The notes below the pieces were generated by a model that was not told the DNA's origin, made no database searches, and saw nothing but the letters and a program-made list of their open reading frames with translations. From Metellina segmentata (Eukaryota; Arthropoda; Arachnida; Araneae; Tetragnathidae), in assembly GCA_947359465.1 (NCBI GenBank), contig OX375876.1, positions 122,693,444-122,757,443 of the forward strand: DNA of 64,000 nucleotides, read 5' to 3'. The position numbers and the translations under genes are program-made. How positions within the stretch are numbered: position 1 is the stretch's first letter; each line of letters opens with the position of its first letter. Positions 11,953 through 22,338 of the stretch are shown here, piece after piece.

Positions 11953-12935
11953 GGTAGATATTATAATTAACGTCGCACTAGAGCAACATAACGGGCTATC
12001 GGCCTCGGTCCGCGATTAATTCCTTAAGGGAAAGACCCGAGGACAACACCACGCCAATTTGAACCACGGTCAGATGACGAAGCAACACCTGAGCTGGCAC
12101 CCCGCTCTCCAAACTTGCACACCAACCTAACCTGAGAACTTTCGGCCACGACAGATTTAAGGTGCAGAAGTCGCCTATAAACCGCCGATATACCGGTATA
12201 GTGATTAAGGTGTTAGCCTCTCGATCGGAAGGTTCTTGGTTCGAATCCGGGTCCGGGCATGGATGTTTGTAAGCGTATGGTGTAGAGGCGGCTGGTGCCC
12301 CTTAAATCTGTCGTGGCCGAAAGTCCTCACGTTGGGTTGGTGTGCAAGTTTGGAGAGTGGGGTGCCAGCTCAGGTGTTGCTTTGTCATCTGACCGTGGTT
12401 CAAAATTACGAGCTGTTGTCCTCGGATCTTTTCCTTAAGGGATTGATCTCGGACCGTCGTCAATAGCCTGTTGTGTTGCTCTAGTACGACGTTAACTAAA
12501 ATTACGATTACCACCTATAAACCATGCGTTTACAAACATCGAAGCACTTGACCCGGATTCGAACCAGGTACCTTCCGATCCGGAAACTAACACCCTAACC
12601 ACTAGACCGGTTAGTCGACGTGACGGTCTGTGTAGGTAGCTGTTTGATTAGCGTCACATTGGAACAAGACAACTATGGCCCGGGATCAAGATCCGAGGAC
12701 AACACCTCGTAATTTTGAACCATGGTCAGATGACGAAGCAACACCTGAGCTGGCACACCACTCTCCAAACTTCCACACCAACCCAACGTAAGGACTTTTG
12801 GCCACGACAGATTTAAGGCGCATCAGCCGCCTCTACACCATATGTTTACAAACATCCATGATCTCACTCAGATTCAAACCAGGAACCTTCCGATCAAGAG
12901 GCTAACACCTTAACCACCAGACCGGTTGGTTGGCT
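11953..12935 (-). mobile_element. Dimeric SINE-A, two monomers in tandem, interrupted
   Basis: Two SINE-A units lie head to tail in the same orientation. The first covers 11953-12183 and 12524 to about 12616; the second covers about 12630-12935. The second lacks a diagnostic part of the body (GGAACAAGACAACTATGG runs into CCCGGGATCAAGATCC). The junction and this deletion recur at 26008-26585, so the dimer appears to have been copied as a unit. The first monomer is split by a younger SINE at 12184-12513. Confidence 0.8.
12184..12513 (+). mobile_element. SINE-A inserted into a SINE-A, opposite orientation
   Basis: Complete copy with A-box-like TAGTGATTAAGG, B box GGTTCGAATCC, body and ATTACC tail. 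The 10-bp duplication CCTATAAACC (12174-12183, 12514-12523) is cut from the host SINE, which resumes in frame on the other side. This proves a secondary insertion. Confidence 0.93.
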
Positions 12936-13080
12936 CAAGTAATGGACATACACACACGATGAAAGTTTTAGTGACACAAAAAGAGAGGAATATACTCAGG
13001 GAGAAGGTCGAACCCGTACCGCCTACAACTCGTAGTTTGCTAGCGCGGTGGGCAGAATCAGTGAGCGACAGCGACTCCTT
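12936..13080 (-). mobile_element. SINE-B fragment
   Basis: On the minus strand it shows a tRNA-like segment with B box GGGTTCGACC, then CTCCCTGAGTATATTCC, TTTTGTGTCACTAAAACTTT and CATTACTTG. It begins immediately after the dimeric SINE. Ends are approximate. Confidence 0.65.
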
Positions 13081-13167
13081 ATGATAAAAAAACTAATGGA
13101 ATAATGCAGAATCAAAGAAACTCTTGAAGACCCGAGCATTTGAGCTCAGGTGTTAACCTCCACACCA

Positions 13168-13257
13168 GACCGTGGTTCAAAATGACGAGATGTTGTCCTC
13201 GGATCCTTCCCGTTGCCAAGATCCGAGGACAACACCTCGTCATTTTGAACCACGGTC
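13168..13257. repeat. SINE-derived hairpin, 38-bp arms, 14-nt loop
   Basis: Left arm 13168-13205 and right arm 13220-13257 are reverse complements at 37 of 38 positions. Both are the same piece of SINE-A body, running from the GACCGTGGTTCAAAAT block to CCTCGGATC. The loop is 13206-13219. No SINE head or tail accompanies it. Confidence 0.9.
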
Positions 13258-13259
13258 CA

Positions 13260-13771
13260 CTGAAGAAATAGGAAAAAGTAGTTAGTAAATATGGTAAACA
13301 GGTTTTGTGTCACGATTCGGCGGGAGAGTCATAAATAAAAATTAACACACTCTAAGGGTTCATTTTAAATGAACCCATGAAATGGAGTTACTAGAGACCT
13401 GTGAATTAGTAATAAATTAAGTTTTATGATAATAGTAATCGTCAGTGGCAGTCAATTCATTTTTAGTTAATCTGTGATGAATTTTTATTGAAGTTCTTTT
13501 TTTTCCACCCGCCTCGTTATTTATTGAAACAGTCGGCATCTTCATATGACTGCCAGAATCAACAGATACGTACACATAGAACAACCAAATGATTTTTACA
13601 CAGTAAGTAAATTGGGAAATTGGAACAATAAGTAATAAAGGAAGACAAATTATACTCTGTTAGAAAAAGCTTTACATTTTTACTTGCGCATCATTGACTT
13701 TACAATTTTTCGTGGTTATCTTTTCTAATGCAATTTCAATACGTGAAAGATTTTTTTTGAGATAGACTATG
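13260..13771. other. AT-rich intergenic stretch
   Basis: No recognised repeat or gene; it separates the SINE hairpin from the deleted Tc1-like element. Confidence 0.5.
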
Positions 13772-14340
13772 CACTACCCTACAATAATGGACCGGACGCC
13801 AGCGGATTTGCATAAAACTTGCATGCTTGTTTGGGGGTGTTTTTCGTGGTATGACCTGGAACCTTTGCATGTTATTCCTGGTCAGTTGAACGCCGACGCC
13901 TACATGAACATTTTGGATAATCAGGTTCTTCCTACGCTCTGGCAATTTTATGGAATGGACGAATGTTATTTCCAGGACAACAACGCTCCGTGTCAAGCTT
14001 CAGTCTCTGTCGAGCAGTGTTACCAAGATATGGATGTAAAACGTCTTCCCTGGCCTGCTTAGAGTCCCGACCTAAACCCCATAGAACATTTGTGGGACGA
14101 CTTAGAGCGACGCTGACGGACCAGGGAACCACATCCGAAATCTACAGCTGAGCGGGCGACATTCTTGCAGCAGGAATGGACACCAATACCCATAGCTGCG
14201 TCTCAAAACCTTGTTGAAAGTATGCCCAGAAGGATCGCTAGTCTCATTGCAGCACGTGGGAGCCATCCTATGAGAGCATGTATTCTTTCCCCCCTTGTAC
14301 CATCGCATCTTGATGTCCGGTCCATTATTGTAGGGTAGTG
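13772..14340 (+). mobile_element. Internally deleted Tc1-like element (copy T2), 569 bp
   Basis: The inverted repeats (CACTACCCTACAATAATGG and its inverse) are well preserved. TA follows the 3' end (14341-14342); the 5' flank reads TG, probably a mutated TA. The 5' repeat is joined directly to the C-terminal half of a transposase: [27 protein letters not shown] (second Asp) and SPDLNPIEHLWDDLERR (Glu). A stop precedes SPDLNPIE and others follow. The first catalytic Asp and the DNA-binding region are absent, so no active enzyme is possible. Confidence 0.9.
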
Positions 14341-14349
14341 TAGAGATAG

Positions 14350-14440
14350 AGGCTAACACCTTAACCACATGACCGGTTGTTCGGCGAATGATCAGAGGAC
14401 AACATTTCGTAATTTTGAACCACGTCCAGAAGACACCCCG
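14350..14440 (-). mobile_element. SINE-A fragments (head edge plus body piece)
   Basis: GAGGCTAACACCTTAACCAC with ACCGGTTG (head, minus strand) is joined to a short body piece (GAGGACAACATTTCGTAATTT). Most of the element is missing. Confidence 0.65.
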
Positions 14441-14764
14441 CCAATGTGAGCCGTTTAGAATAGATGCTTTCCATTTAAAACGTTATTGTTTTGTGGTCTA
14501 TATAAGATTGTCCATAATCGGGAATATTTTTCTACCTCTCCCCCCTCGGTAGTGTTGTTGACAAATGCCGATCGTTTTGACGCCGGGGCTTTCGACCAGG
14601 TGCCCTCCAATTTTACCCCAGTATAATTAAAAATCGCTCGTGCGTGGCATTCGTCGAAAGGTTCACCGGACTGAAGCCGTATTCTAGTCGCTCAAATTAT
14701 AGTCTGTGGAATCACTCGGTAGGTTGTTTATGTTTACACTAAAAAACCCTCTCACAACTGACGT
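14441..14764. other. Intergenic, no feature recognised
   Basis: Unique-looking sequence with a GC-richer middle (about 14540-14660). No repeat or coding signal was found. Confidence 0.4.
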
Positions 14765-14882
14765 GGTAGGCAGATATTGTAATTAACGTCTCACTAGAAC
14801 AACACAAGGAGGAACCTCGGACAGATGACGAGGTCACTCCTGAACTAGCACACTGCTCTCCAAACTTCCACTTCAACACCAC
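14765..14882 (-). mobile_element. SINE-A fragment with internal deletions
   Basis: Tail and body pieces (TAATTAACGTCTCACTAGAAC, CAGATGACGAGG, CACTGCTCTCCAAACTTCCAC) with large gaps compared with the full-length copies. No head remains. Confidence 0.65.
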
Positions 14883-15075
14883 ATTGGGTTGGTTGGCGCA
14901 AGGGCCATATTTGGCCATGATGCGCCATTTACAAGTCATACAATATCAAGTAATAGACAGATACACGATAAATGTTTTACCGACACAGATGAAATACACC
15001 CAGGGAGGAATGCATCTTGAGCACATTTGAGGCCACGACAGATTCAACCTGCACCTCTTTCTGCACGACTGTCTT
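14883..15075 (-). mobile_element. SINE-B copy
   Basis: It starts with the family 3' end (GGGTTGGTTGGCGCAAGG on the plus strand), then the block CAAGTAATAGACAGATACAC, ATGTTTTACCGACACAG and AATACACCCAGGGAGGAATG. The head side is degraded near 15075, just before the hAT-1 element. Confidence 0.65.
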
Positions 15076-15090
15076 CGGATGGATTCGAAC

Positions 15091-15545
15091 TAGGGATGCG
15101 ACATCGACAACAAAACATCGATGTTCAATATTAAAACAATCCCGCAGATGAGAAATTGAATAATACAAAAGAAAATATTCACAACTATTTTAAATAGGTA
15201 TTACTAACGATGAATATAAGTAGGTAGGTACATAACAATAATTATTGTTAGTTATTATTAATTATTATCAACTTATGAGGAAAACATAACAAACTTATTT
15301 TTTATGATTGTAAATAAAAAATATTGGAGCCTATAATTATTATAAGCCGCAATATTTGTTAGTTACAGTTTAAAAAAACAAGTTTGTTATTTTTTTTTTA
15401 AATTTTTACTATGGTACTTTTTTTTTTGTTCAAAAATAAAACATTGATGTTGAACAAACATCGTCTCCAATAAATCGATGTTTTTGTAAAACATCGACAT
15501 CGATGTTTTATAAATCAAAACATCGACATCGATGTCCCATCCCTA
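15091..15545. mobile_element. hAT-type MITE (hAT-1, copy a), 455 bp
   Basis: The ends are TAGGGATGCGACATCGAC and ATCGATGTCCCATCCCTA. Flanks ATTCGAAC (15083-15090) and ATTCATAC (15546-15553) look like an 8-bp duplication with two changes, the size expected for hAT. Many ACATCGATGT motifs crowd both ends; the centre is very AT-rich. No coding sequence. Confidence 0.8.
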
Positions 15546-15553
15546 ATTCATAC

Positions 15554-16605
15554 GTAGAAGCAAATTCTTCGCCGAACATTCTGGTCGGTTTGTTTACATT
15601 GAAAATCCCTCCCATATTTAGCCTTACACCCAAACCCTCTCACAAGCGTTTGCCGATCAGTGAAGTAAGGGAAAGAGAGAGAGTTCCATACGAAAGCATG
15701 AGAAAGAAAAACCGAAATTCGAAATCCCCGACCGGGAAAATGCCAGATTTGCGTTCCTTTAAGAGCCTTTCGCTTGCACTAAGGCTTGGGGAATGCACTA
15801 ATTCGGCTATTTGCATTCCGTCTCTTTTGGCGTGAGGCGATCCTCTTAGAAATGAGCAGAGTAATCGCAGATGAGGCGCATTAATTCTGTCGATCCCTTG
15901 TCGTTTGAAAAGTACACGTTCTGCAGGTGTGACGGAGCGTGGCGCCAAATGCGGATGCGTTCTGCTGCGGAAGGAATTCCATTTAATGCATTCATTAAGA
16001 GAGCATCGATGTTTAACCCCTTTCATCGCAGATTACGGGGCTGCTCCAATGGCGCACCCGGGGAGGGGGCTGACGGGCTTCACTAACCCACGAAACAGTA
16101 GAAAAAATGTCCGTTGATTCGAAAATACAACTCAACTCAACTCGAACATGGGATACCAAACGTAGCTGAAAAATGGTTTGCGTAAAAAAAAATCCCATGC
16201 CTTAAGGTGGACACAAGGGATAGTCTTTTTTAATTCTAATTTATTTCAAGTTGTAAACCCTTGTAGTCGTCCCAAAACCGTAGCGTGGAAACAGTACGAA
16301 TCATACACAAAAAGACAACCAACAGCTTAGATATTTAAGTTCTTACTATACAAAGAACATTAAGAACATCAAAGTAATCTGTCCAGCACGGTGAACCACG
16401 TGAACACCCGCTGCTTCTCGCTCTCTCTCGAACCGTTGTCTCCACACAGTCTAAAAATACCCAACAGTAAAAGGCTAAAACCAATCAGAGATCATCTGGA
16501 CGAACACCACCTGTTCTCATCATCACATTAACATCTTTACTACCATACCTCTTTACCATCTTTACTCTTTACCTATTTAAGCATTAGCGTGTCTTTCCTG
16601 AAGTG
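15554..16605. other. GC-richer unique sequence, no supported gene
   Basis: This stretch is less AT-rich than its surroundings and open on both strands in places (15640-16026 minus, 15503-15835 plus). The openness on opposite strands and lack of any recognisable domain argue against calling a gene. No repeat family was identified. Confidence 0.4.
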
Positions 16606-16613
16606 GCTCCGAG

Positions 16614-17208
16614 TAGGGATGCGACATTGATAGCAAAACATCGATGTTCAAAATTAAAACATCCATGTTGATAATACATCGACCCAAAAACATCGATGTT
16701 TTTAAAATTCAGTGTATTTAAACTCCCTCCCCCCCCCCATTTCTTAAAACTGGTTTAGAAACTTGTGATGCTACATCGACAGCAAAACATCAATGTTGAT
16801 AATACATCGCCCCCAAACCATCGATGTTTTTAAAATTCAGTGTATTTAAACTTTTTCCCCCATTTCTTATAACTGTTTTAGCAACTAGTGATGCGACATC
16901 GGCTCCAATACATCGATGTTTTTTTCTAAAACATCAATGTTTAGAAAACATCGACAACGATGTCGCATCCCTACGTTTCAGACCCTTCATCCTTGGTCAC
17001 TTCGATCTAAAAGTATGTTCAATTTGCTGATTATTAAAATTATGCTACTTGGTTATTTTTAAAATTTTTATAACGGTACTTTTTTCATTTAAAAATAAAA
17101 CATCGACAACGTAAAAACATCGACCCCAATACATCGATGCTAAATACATCGATGTTTTTTTAAAAACAACGATGTTTTGAAAACATCGACATCGATGTCG
17201 CATCCCTA
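16614..17208. mobile_element. hAT-type MITE (hAT-1, copy b), 595 bp
   Basis: Starts TAGGGATGCGACATTGA and ends CGATGTCGCATCCCTA, with a perfect 8-bp duplication GCTCCGAG at 16606-16613 and 17209-17216. ACATCGATGTT-type motifs are numerous in direct and inverted orientation. An internal terminus-like GTCGCATCCCTA near 16962-16973 suggests rearrangement. Its segment near 16995-17055 is the uninterrupted counterpart of the site entered by hAT-2 at 21372. Confidence 0.9.
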
Positions 17209-17216
17209 GCTCCGAG

Positions 17217-17467
17217 TAGACGATTCTATTTTGGACCGCAGGTAGGTCTGTAGATATTAAACTCGTGAAAAGTGAATCGATTCTTCAATTCGATTCACTT
17301 TCGTTTTATGTGAGGCGACATGAATGTTGAGTATGTTAGGATTCGTGAGAGGTGGTGCTTCAAAAATTCTCATATCCTTTTTCGTGTGTTTTGAGCGCCT
17401 CATTGCATTTACATTACAATTCGTTGTAAACACAAAGTGATTTGTTTTGGAGATGAGATGTTCAGAA
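17217..17467. other. Short intergenic stretch
   Basis: No repeat or gene recognised between the hAT-1 element and the next SINE fragment. Confidence 0.4.
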
Positions 17468-17648
17468 GACGAGGCAACACCTGATCTGGCACCTACTCTC
17501 CAAACTTCCACACCAACCTAATGTTAGGACTTTCGGCCACGTCAGATTTAAGGTACACCATACGCTTAAAAATATCCATGCCCTGACCCGGATTCCAATC
17601 AGGCACCTACCGATCTAGAAGCCTTAACCACCAGACTAGTTGATCGGC
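17468..17648 (-). mobile_element. SINE-A, tail-side truncated
   Basis: Body (GAGGCAACACCTGATCTGGC, CTCCAAACTTCCACACC) and head (ACCCGGATTCCAATCAGG, TTAACCACCAGAC) remain. The tail half is missing. The B box is mutated. Confidence 0.75.
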
Positions 17649-17649
17649 A

Positions 17650-18949
17650 TAAAGTTTGAGAAACGTGTTGTTTCTTTCATTTGAAAACGACATAAATTGT
17701 AAATCCGTAGAATAACTCACACTGAAACAGATCGTTAGATGAAATGTGCTGTGAGTTGCAAAAAAAGCAGACGAAAACGGATTGTCCTCTGGACGAAAGC
17801 GCAAAAAGTTTGCCTCGTAAGGTGACATCCTAAAGCCGATTCTCGTCTTCAATTCGTTTTTTGTACGTGATCAAATGATCACCATTTTGTCTCCGATGGC
17901 ATTTTGCTGACCTGCTGAACGGAAATGGACCGAGTCTCAATCATGTAGCACCTGATGGATGATAAACCTGTGGAATATCGTCAATTTTCCACCACTGCAC
18001 AGGTCACACGAGTCCTACAAGTGCGAAAACTCGCTTAGTCCCTGCCCCATCATTTGACTTTTCTTTCCCAAATATGAAGATGATTGCTCAATGATCGTTG
18101 ACGACTGTTTCGAAATAAAAAATGAACCACCCGAGTCCCTACCTAATGACAGTGGCGAAGCTCGAAATTTCCAGTGGGAGGAGTTGCTACAGAAATTCCT
18201 ATGACAGCCAACTAGTAATCAACGAGTGGTGGAAAGACATTCTAGAAATTTGGGTCAGAACCCATAAAAATTCATTCAAATCGGACTTTGCATGATAGTC
18301 GCATACGTCAGTTATATAGTTTTTTAATTTCTCATACCTATAATCGTCGTTATGCAAATTCAGGGGACCCCTTATGGAGGCGGTTATGGTTGTTTAAGCC
18401 ACTCCCAGAGAGAGAACGTAAAAACAACAAAAAATTTCATTACTCATTTCATTAATTGTTTTTTTTTAAGGTGTTTTTATATTTTCTCGCAGTCAACAAA
18501 TACCTTTTTTCAAAAGTGTTTAATTTTTTTTACTGGGGTTGGACCAAAAAAAGTGAAAATTTTAATGCTGTCCTTAAAGAAAATGTTCACCAAATGTTCA
18601 ATACAGCTTTTAGTCGTCTTGAAGTCTATAAGCAACACACTCAAAAACTATTCTCTAGGTAACATTCTTTAAAACTAGTCCTGAGTTACATACTCTAAAG
18701 TTATTTAAAACAATTTAAAATTTTAAAATCACCTCTGAATAAAGAACTTACAATAAAAATGTAGCCCTCTCCAAATTGATATCCTGGGTGCACCTCTGTC
18801 CAAATCAAACATATTTCAACGAAGAGGCGAAACTGACGAACAAATTCAGTAGCGGTTGATTATGTTTTTTATTCACCCCTTTGATGCCATCCGCCAATAT
18901 ACAACTAATGTCTATTTTTGCACCATGTATATTAATTTATACTACCTTA
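17650..18949. other. Intergenic, no feature recognised
   Basis: Open stretches at 17607-17852 (minus) and 18352-18672 (plus) have no recognisable domain, and the latter is low-complexity and T-rich. No repeat family was identified. Confidence 0.45.
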
Positions 18950-19177
18950 ATTACCCTACAATAATGGGCCCGGACAGCAAGAAGTGATGGTAGTTTAAAG
19001 GAATTAATACAAGCTTTAATAGGGGGATGGTCCCCCACGTCCTGCAACTAGACTAGCAACCCTTCTGGGCATACTTTCAACACGGTTTTGATGCACATCC
19101 ATGGGTATTTGTATCCATTCCTGCTGCAAGAATGTCGCCAGCTCAGCTATAGATTTCGGACGTGATTCCCTGGTACA
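18950..19177 (-). mobile_element. 3' end of deleted Tc1-like element (copy T4)
   Basis: On the minus strand it carries the C-terminal transposase region (an ESMPRR-like motif and a PSPY-like end) and the terminal TACCCTACAATAATGG. It is cut at about 19177, where SINE-A sequence begins, so only about 230 bp remain. Confidence 0.75.
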
Positions 19178-19330
19178 CCAAAGAGAAAGAAACGAGGACA
19201 ACACCACGTAATTTTGAATCACGGTGAAACATCTGAGCTGGCACCCCACTCTTCAAACTTCCACACCACGCCTTCGTGAGGACATTTAATGCCACGACAG
19301 ATTTAACGTAAACTAGTCCGTTACAGTTCC
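19178..19330 (-). mobile_element. SINE-A fragment fused to Tc1-like end
   Basis: Body pieces GAGGACAACACCACGTAATT, GAGCTGGCACCCCACTC and GCCACGACAGATTTAACG. The head is missing; sequence after about 19330 is unrelated. Confidence 0.65.
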
Positions 19331-20058
19331 AACCGGACTTCTTCGGCCCCGAAACCACACTGAGGACGAACATACGAAGGATTTACTATGCGAACAAAAC
19401 TGTTTTTTGACTTATAAACCGACGATATATCACTTACACAGTAAAACATCGTTAAGACCGTTGCTTTAACAATTAAATAATATATATACGTATTTACATT
19501 ACAAACTGTTTTGTCCTTTTTAGTTCACATATAAATGGTATTTTCAGCACTAAGATTATAAAAATGATTCTTGAGTACACAGACAAAATTCTTGATAACA
19601 TAAATATTTCCGGCCTACACGTATAATTCTGAATTACACAGAAATTTTCTGATCACGCAGTTTTTGTTTAAATTAGTCAATTATGGATTTTTTCTTTTTT
19701 CGGGACCTCAAGTGGTCAACGCTGCTTAATTGCGCGGATGAATTTTCGCTGCCGAATAGATGAATATATAGAAGGAATGAAAAAGGAAGCTATTCGCAGC
19801 GTGAAGAAAACCCGTTGCAGAAGATGTTCGATACGATTAAAAAGGAGAGAAATCTGTTTGGCTTAAGTTTCGAAAATGTGTTCGTCTTTACCGGAGATTA
19901 GTGTAATCCGAATTATTCTTAAACGAATGAGTTAACATTATTTGAATATACATTTAGACGGGGATTAGAATTTCGTTCGTATTACCAGTAATTCGTTTTA
20001 AGCGAGTTCGCCTTAATGAGGTATGACCGTTTTTGCTAAAATGCTTGCATTTGGATTT
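19331..20058. other. Intergenic, no feature recognised
   Basis: AT-rich, unique-looking sequence without a coding signal or known repeat. Confidence 0.45.
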
Positions 20059-20066
20059 CTCATCTC

Positions 20067-20848
20067 TAGGGCAACTTTTTTGTTGCAGTAAAAATGGGAA
20101 AAGTTGCATTTATCATTCCCTAAAGTTGCATTTATTATTGATACACTAAATTCTAAAATAAATTATTCGTAAAAAATGAAAAAAGTTCAAAACGTATTGA
20201 TAATTTTAGTCGTGTACAACAGTATTATAATACACACTGAAGTACAGAAGAACGTTGAATGGTCAATCCTTGGCCAGTAATTTCTTTAACATTGAAAACC
20301 TGTGCCAGCCGCAGTCATATAATGTGCTGTATCGGATAGTAGAAGCGCAAAATCCTTTCGCTTAACATTCAGAGATTTTAAAACGTCATCTACAAGGCGA
20401 ACAACATATTGATGATCGACACTCACCTCGCACACTCTGCAGTCGATTACGCAAGTTTCCTTTGGATTTTCAAGAGTGCCAACCCATGTGTTAAAGTATT
20501 TCTTGCCATTTATTTCACTTTCGTCTTAGGACGAACACCTTCTTACCATGATCTTGTTTGATCCGCAATACTTCGGCGTTCGCAAGATCTGACACACGTG
20601 ATCGAAGGGTTGATTCAGAGGGCAAAAAATGAAATAGTAATTTCATATTAATAAATTTAAAGCTAAATTTAAAAAAATTGCAAATGGTTGCATTATGCAA
20701 AAAGTTGCATTTATGCAGAAAGTTGCATTTATGTTGCGGTTATAACTCACTTGCAATACACCCCGTAGGAGGAATTTTGGTTCTAGTATTTTACATGCAG
20801 CGTAGAACGCGTGCAAAAAAGTTGCATTTGCTGCAAAAAGTTGCCCTA
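20067..20848 (-). mobile_element. Non-autonomous hAT (hAT-2, copy a), 782 bp
   Basis: The inverted termini TAGGGCAACTTTTTTG and GTTGCCCTA are flanked by a perfect 8-bp duplication CTCATCTC (20059-20066, 20849-20856). Many GTTGCATTT motifs lie near both ends. The middle on the minus strand retains a transposase-derived segment homologous to the copies at 21372 and 33729. The interior has stops and shifts, so no protein can be made. Confidence 0.92.
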
Positions 20849-20924
20849 CTCATCTCATTTTTCTAAGCATTTTTCTACTCATCTCATTTTTGTGAGCTTC
20901 ACATTAGGACATCGACAGCAAGAC

Positions 20925-21080
20925 ATCGATGTTTTGAAACATCGATATTCAGAATTAAAACATCGATGTTTTGAAACATCGATATTCAGAATTAAAGCAT
21001 CGATGTTTTGAAACATCGATATTCAGAATTAAAACATCGATGTTTTGTAACATCGATATTCAGAATTAAAACATCGATGT
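20925..21080. repeat. Short tandem array inside hAT-1 copy c
   Basis: Four near-identical units of about 40 bp contain ACATCGATGTTTTG, AAACATCGATATTCAG and AATTAAAA. It is an amplification of the subterminal motif that the other two hAT-1 copies carry in dispersed form. Confidence 0.85.
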
Positions 21081-21371
21081 TGATAATACATTGCCCAAAA
21101 ACAATCGATGTTTTTAAACATTAATGTTTTAAGGATCAGTATATTAAAACTTTTTTTCCCATTTCTTAAAACTAGTTTAGCAACCTCAAACACAATGTTC
21201 GCCGGGGGGAAGATTTAATTTGTCATTTGCCGTGTTTATTAATTCATAACTATCGACTTCAATAAATCGATTTATTGAACATCAATGTCGACAGTATTCA
21301 CCCATCCTTACTTTTCAGACCCTCCACCCTTGGTCACTTTGGTCTAAAAGTATGTTCAATTTACTGATTAT

Positions 21372-22166
21372 CAGGGCAACTTTTTGCAACAAATGCAACT
21401 TTTTTTCACACGTTCTACGCTGCATGTAAAGTACTAAAACCAAAATTCCTCCTTCATGGAGTGTATTTATTGTAAATGAGTTATAACCGCAACATAAATG
21501 TAACTTTCTGCATAAATGCAACCCACCTGCAACTTTTTAAAATTTAGCTTAAAATTAATTAATATGAAATTACTATTTTATTTTTTGCCCTTTGAATGAA
21601 CCCTTCGATCACGTGTGTCTGATCTTGCGAACGCCAAAGTATTGCGGATCAAACAAGAAGTTTATGGAAAGAAGCTGTTCGTCCTAACAGACGAAAGTGA
21701 AATTGCAAGAAGTATTTTTAACACATTGGTTGGCACTCTTGACAATGCAGAGGAAACTTGCTTAATCGACTGCAGAGTTTGCGAGGTGAGTGTCGATCAC
21801 AAATATGTTGTTCGCCTTGTAGATATGACGTTTTAAAACATCTGAATGTGGAGCGAAAGCATTTGGCGCTTCTGCTATCCAATATAGCACATTATATGAA
21901 TGCGGCTGGCGCAGTTTTTCAATGTTGAAGAAATTACTGGCCAAGGATCGGCCATTCAACGTTCTTCTGTATTTAAGAATGTATTATAATACTGTTATAC
22001 ACGACTAAAATTGTCAATATATTTTGAATTTTTTCCTTTTTTACGAATATTTTATTTTAGAATTTAGTGTATCAAAAATAAATGCAACTTTGTTTCCACA
22101 AATGCAACTTTAGGGAATGATAAATGCAACTTTTCCCATTTTTACTGCAACAAAACAGTTGCCCTA
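21372..22166 (+). mobile_element. Non-autonomous hAT (hAT-2, copy b), 795 bp, nested
   Basis: The ends are CAGGGCAACTTTTTGC and GTTGCCCTA, with a perfect 8-bp duplication CTGATTAT (21364-21371, 22167-22174). It sits inside hAT-1 copy c, and copy b of hAT-1 shows the site without the insertion. Subterminal AAATGCAACTTT motifs are abundant. Confidence 0.93.
21599..21960 (+). pseudogene. hAT transposase internal fragment in hAT-2
   Basis: Readable pieces include STLRSRVSDLANAKVLRIKQ, LFVLTDESEIARSIFNTLVG, DCRVCEVSVDHKYVV and, in another frame after a short deletion, an SYMNAAG-like piece. The order and wording (a DE..R..NTLVGTLD-like block, then a V-D-D block, then a YM.AAG block) fit a group of arthropod hAT transposases. 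Neither the N-terminal zinc finger nor the C-terminal dimerisation region is present. Homologous remnants lie in the copies at 20067 (minus) and 33729 (plus), so the source was already internally deleted. Family assignment is from memory and moderate. Confidence 0.6.
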
Positions 22167-22338
22167 CTGATTATGAAAATTATGCTACTTGATTATTTTT
22201 ATAAAGGTACTTTTTCATTTAAAAATAAAACATTGACAGCATAGAAACATCGACAAGTATAAGCATCGATGCTAAAGAAACATCGGCTTCAATACATCGA
22301 TGTTTTGAAGACATCGATATCGTTTCCCTACTTCACGT

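Larger units (their letters stand above)
20905..22330. mobile_element. hAT-1 element (copy c), carrying an inserted hAT-2
   Basis: The left end TAGGACATCGAC is worn; the right end runs ATCGATATCGTTTCCCTA. Flanks CTTCACAT (20897-20904) and CTTCACGT (22331-22338) match at 7 of 8 positions. Internal sequence matches copy b. A hAT-2 element at 21372-22166 interrupts it. Without that insert and its duplication it is about 620 bp, close to copy b. Confidence 0.85.
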
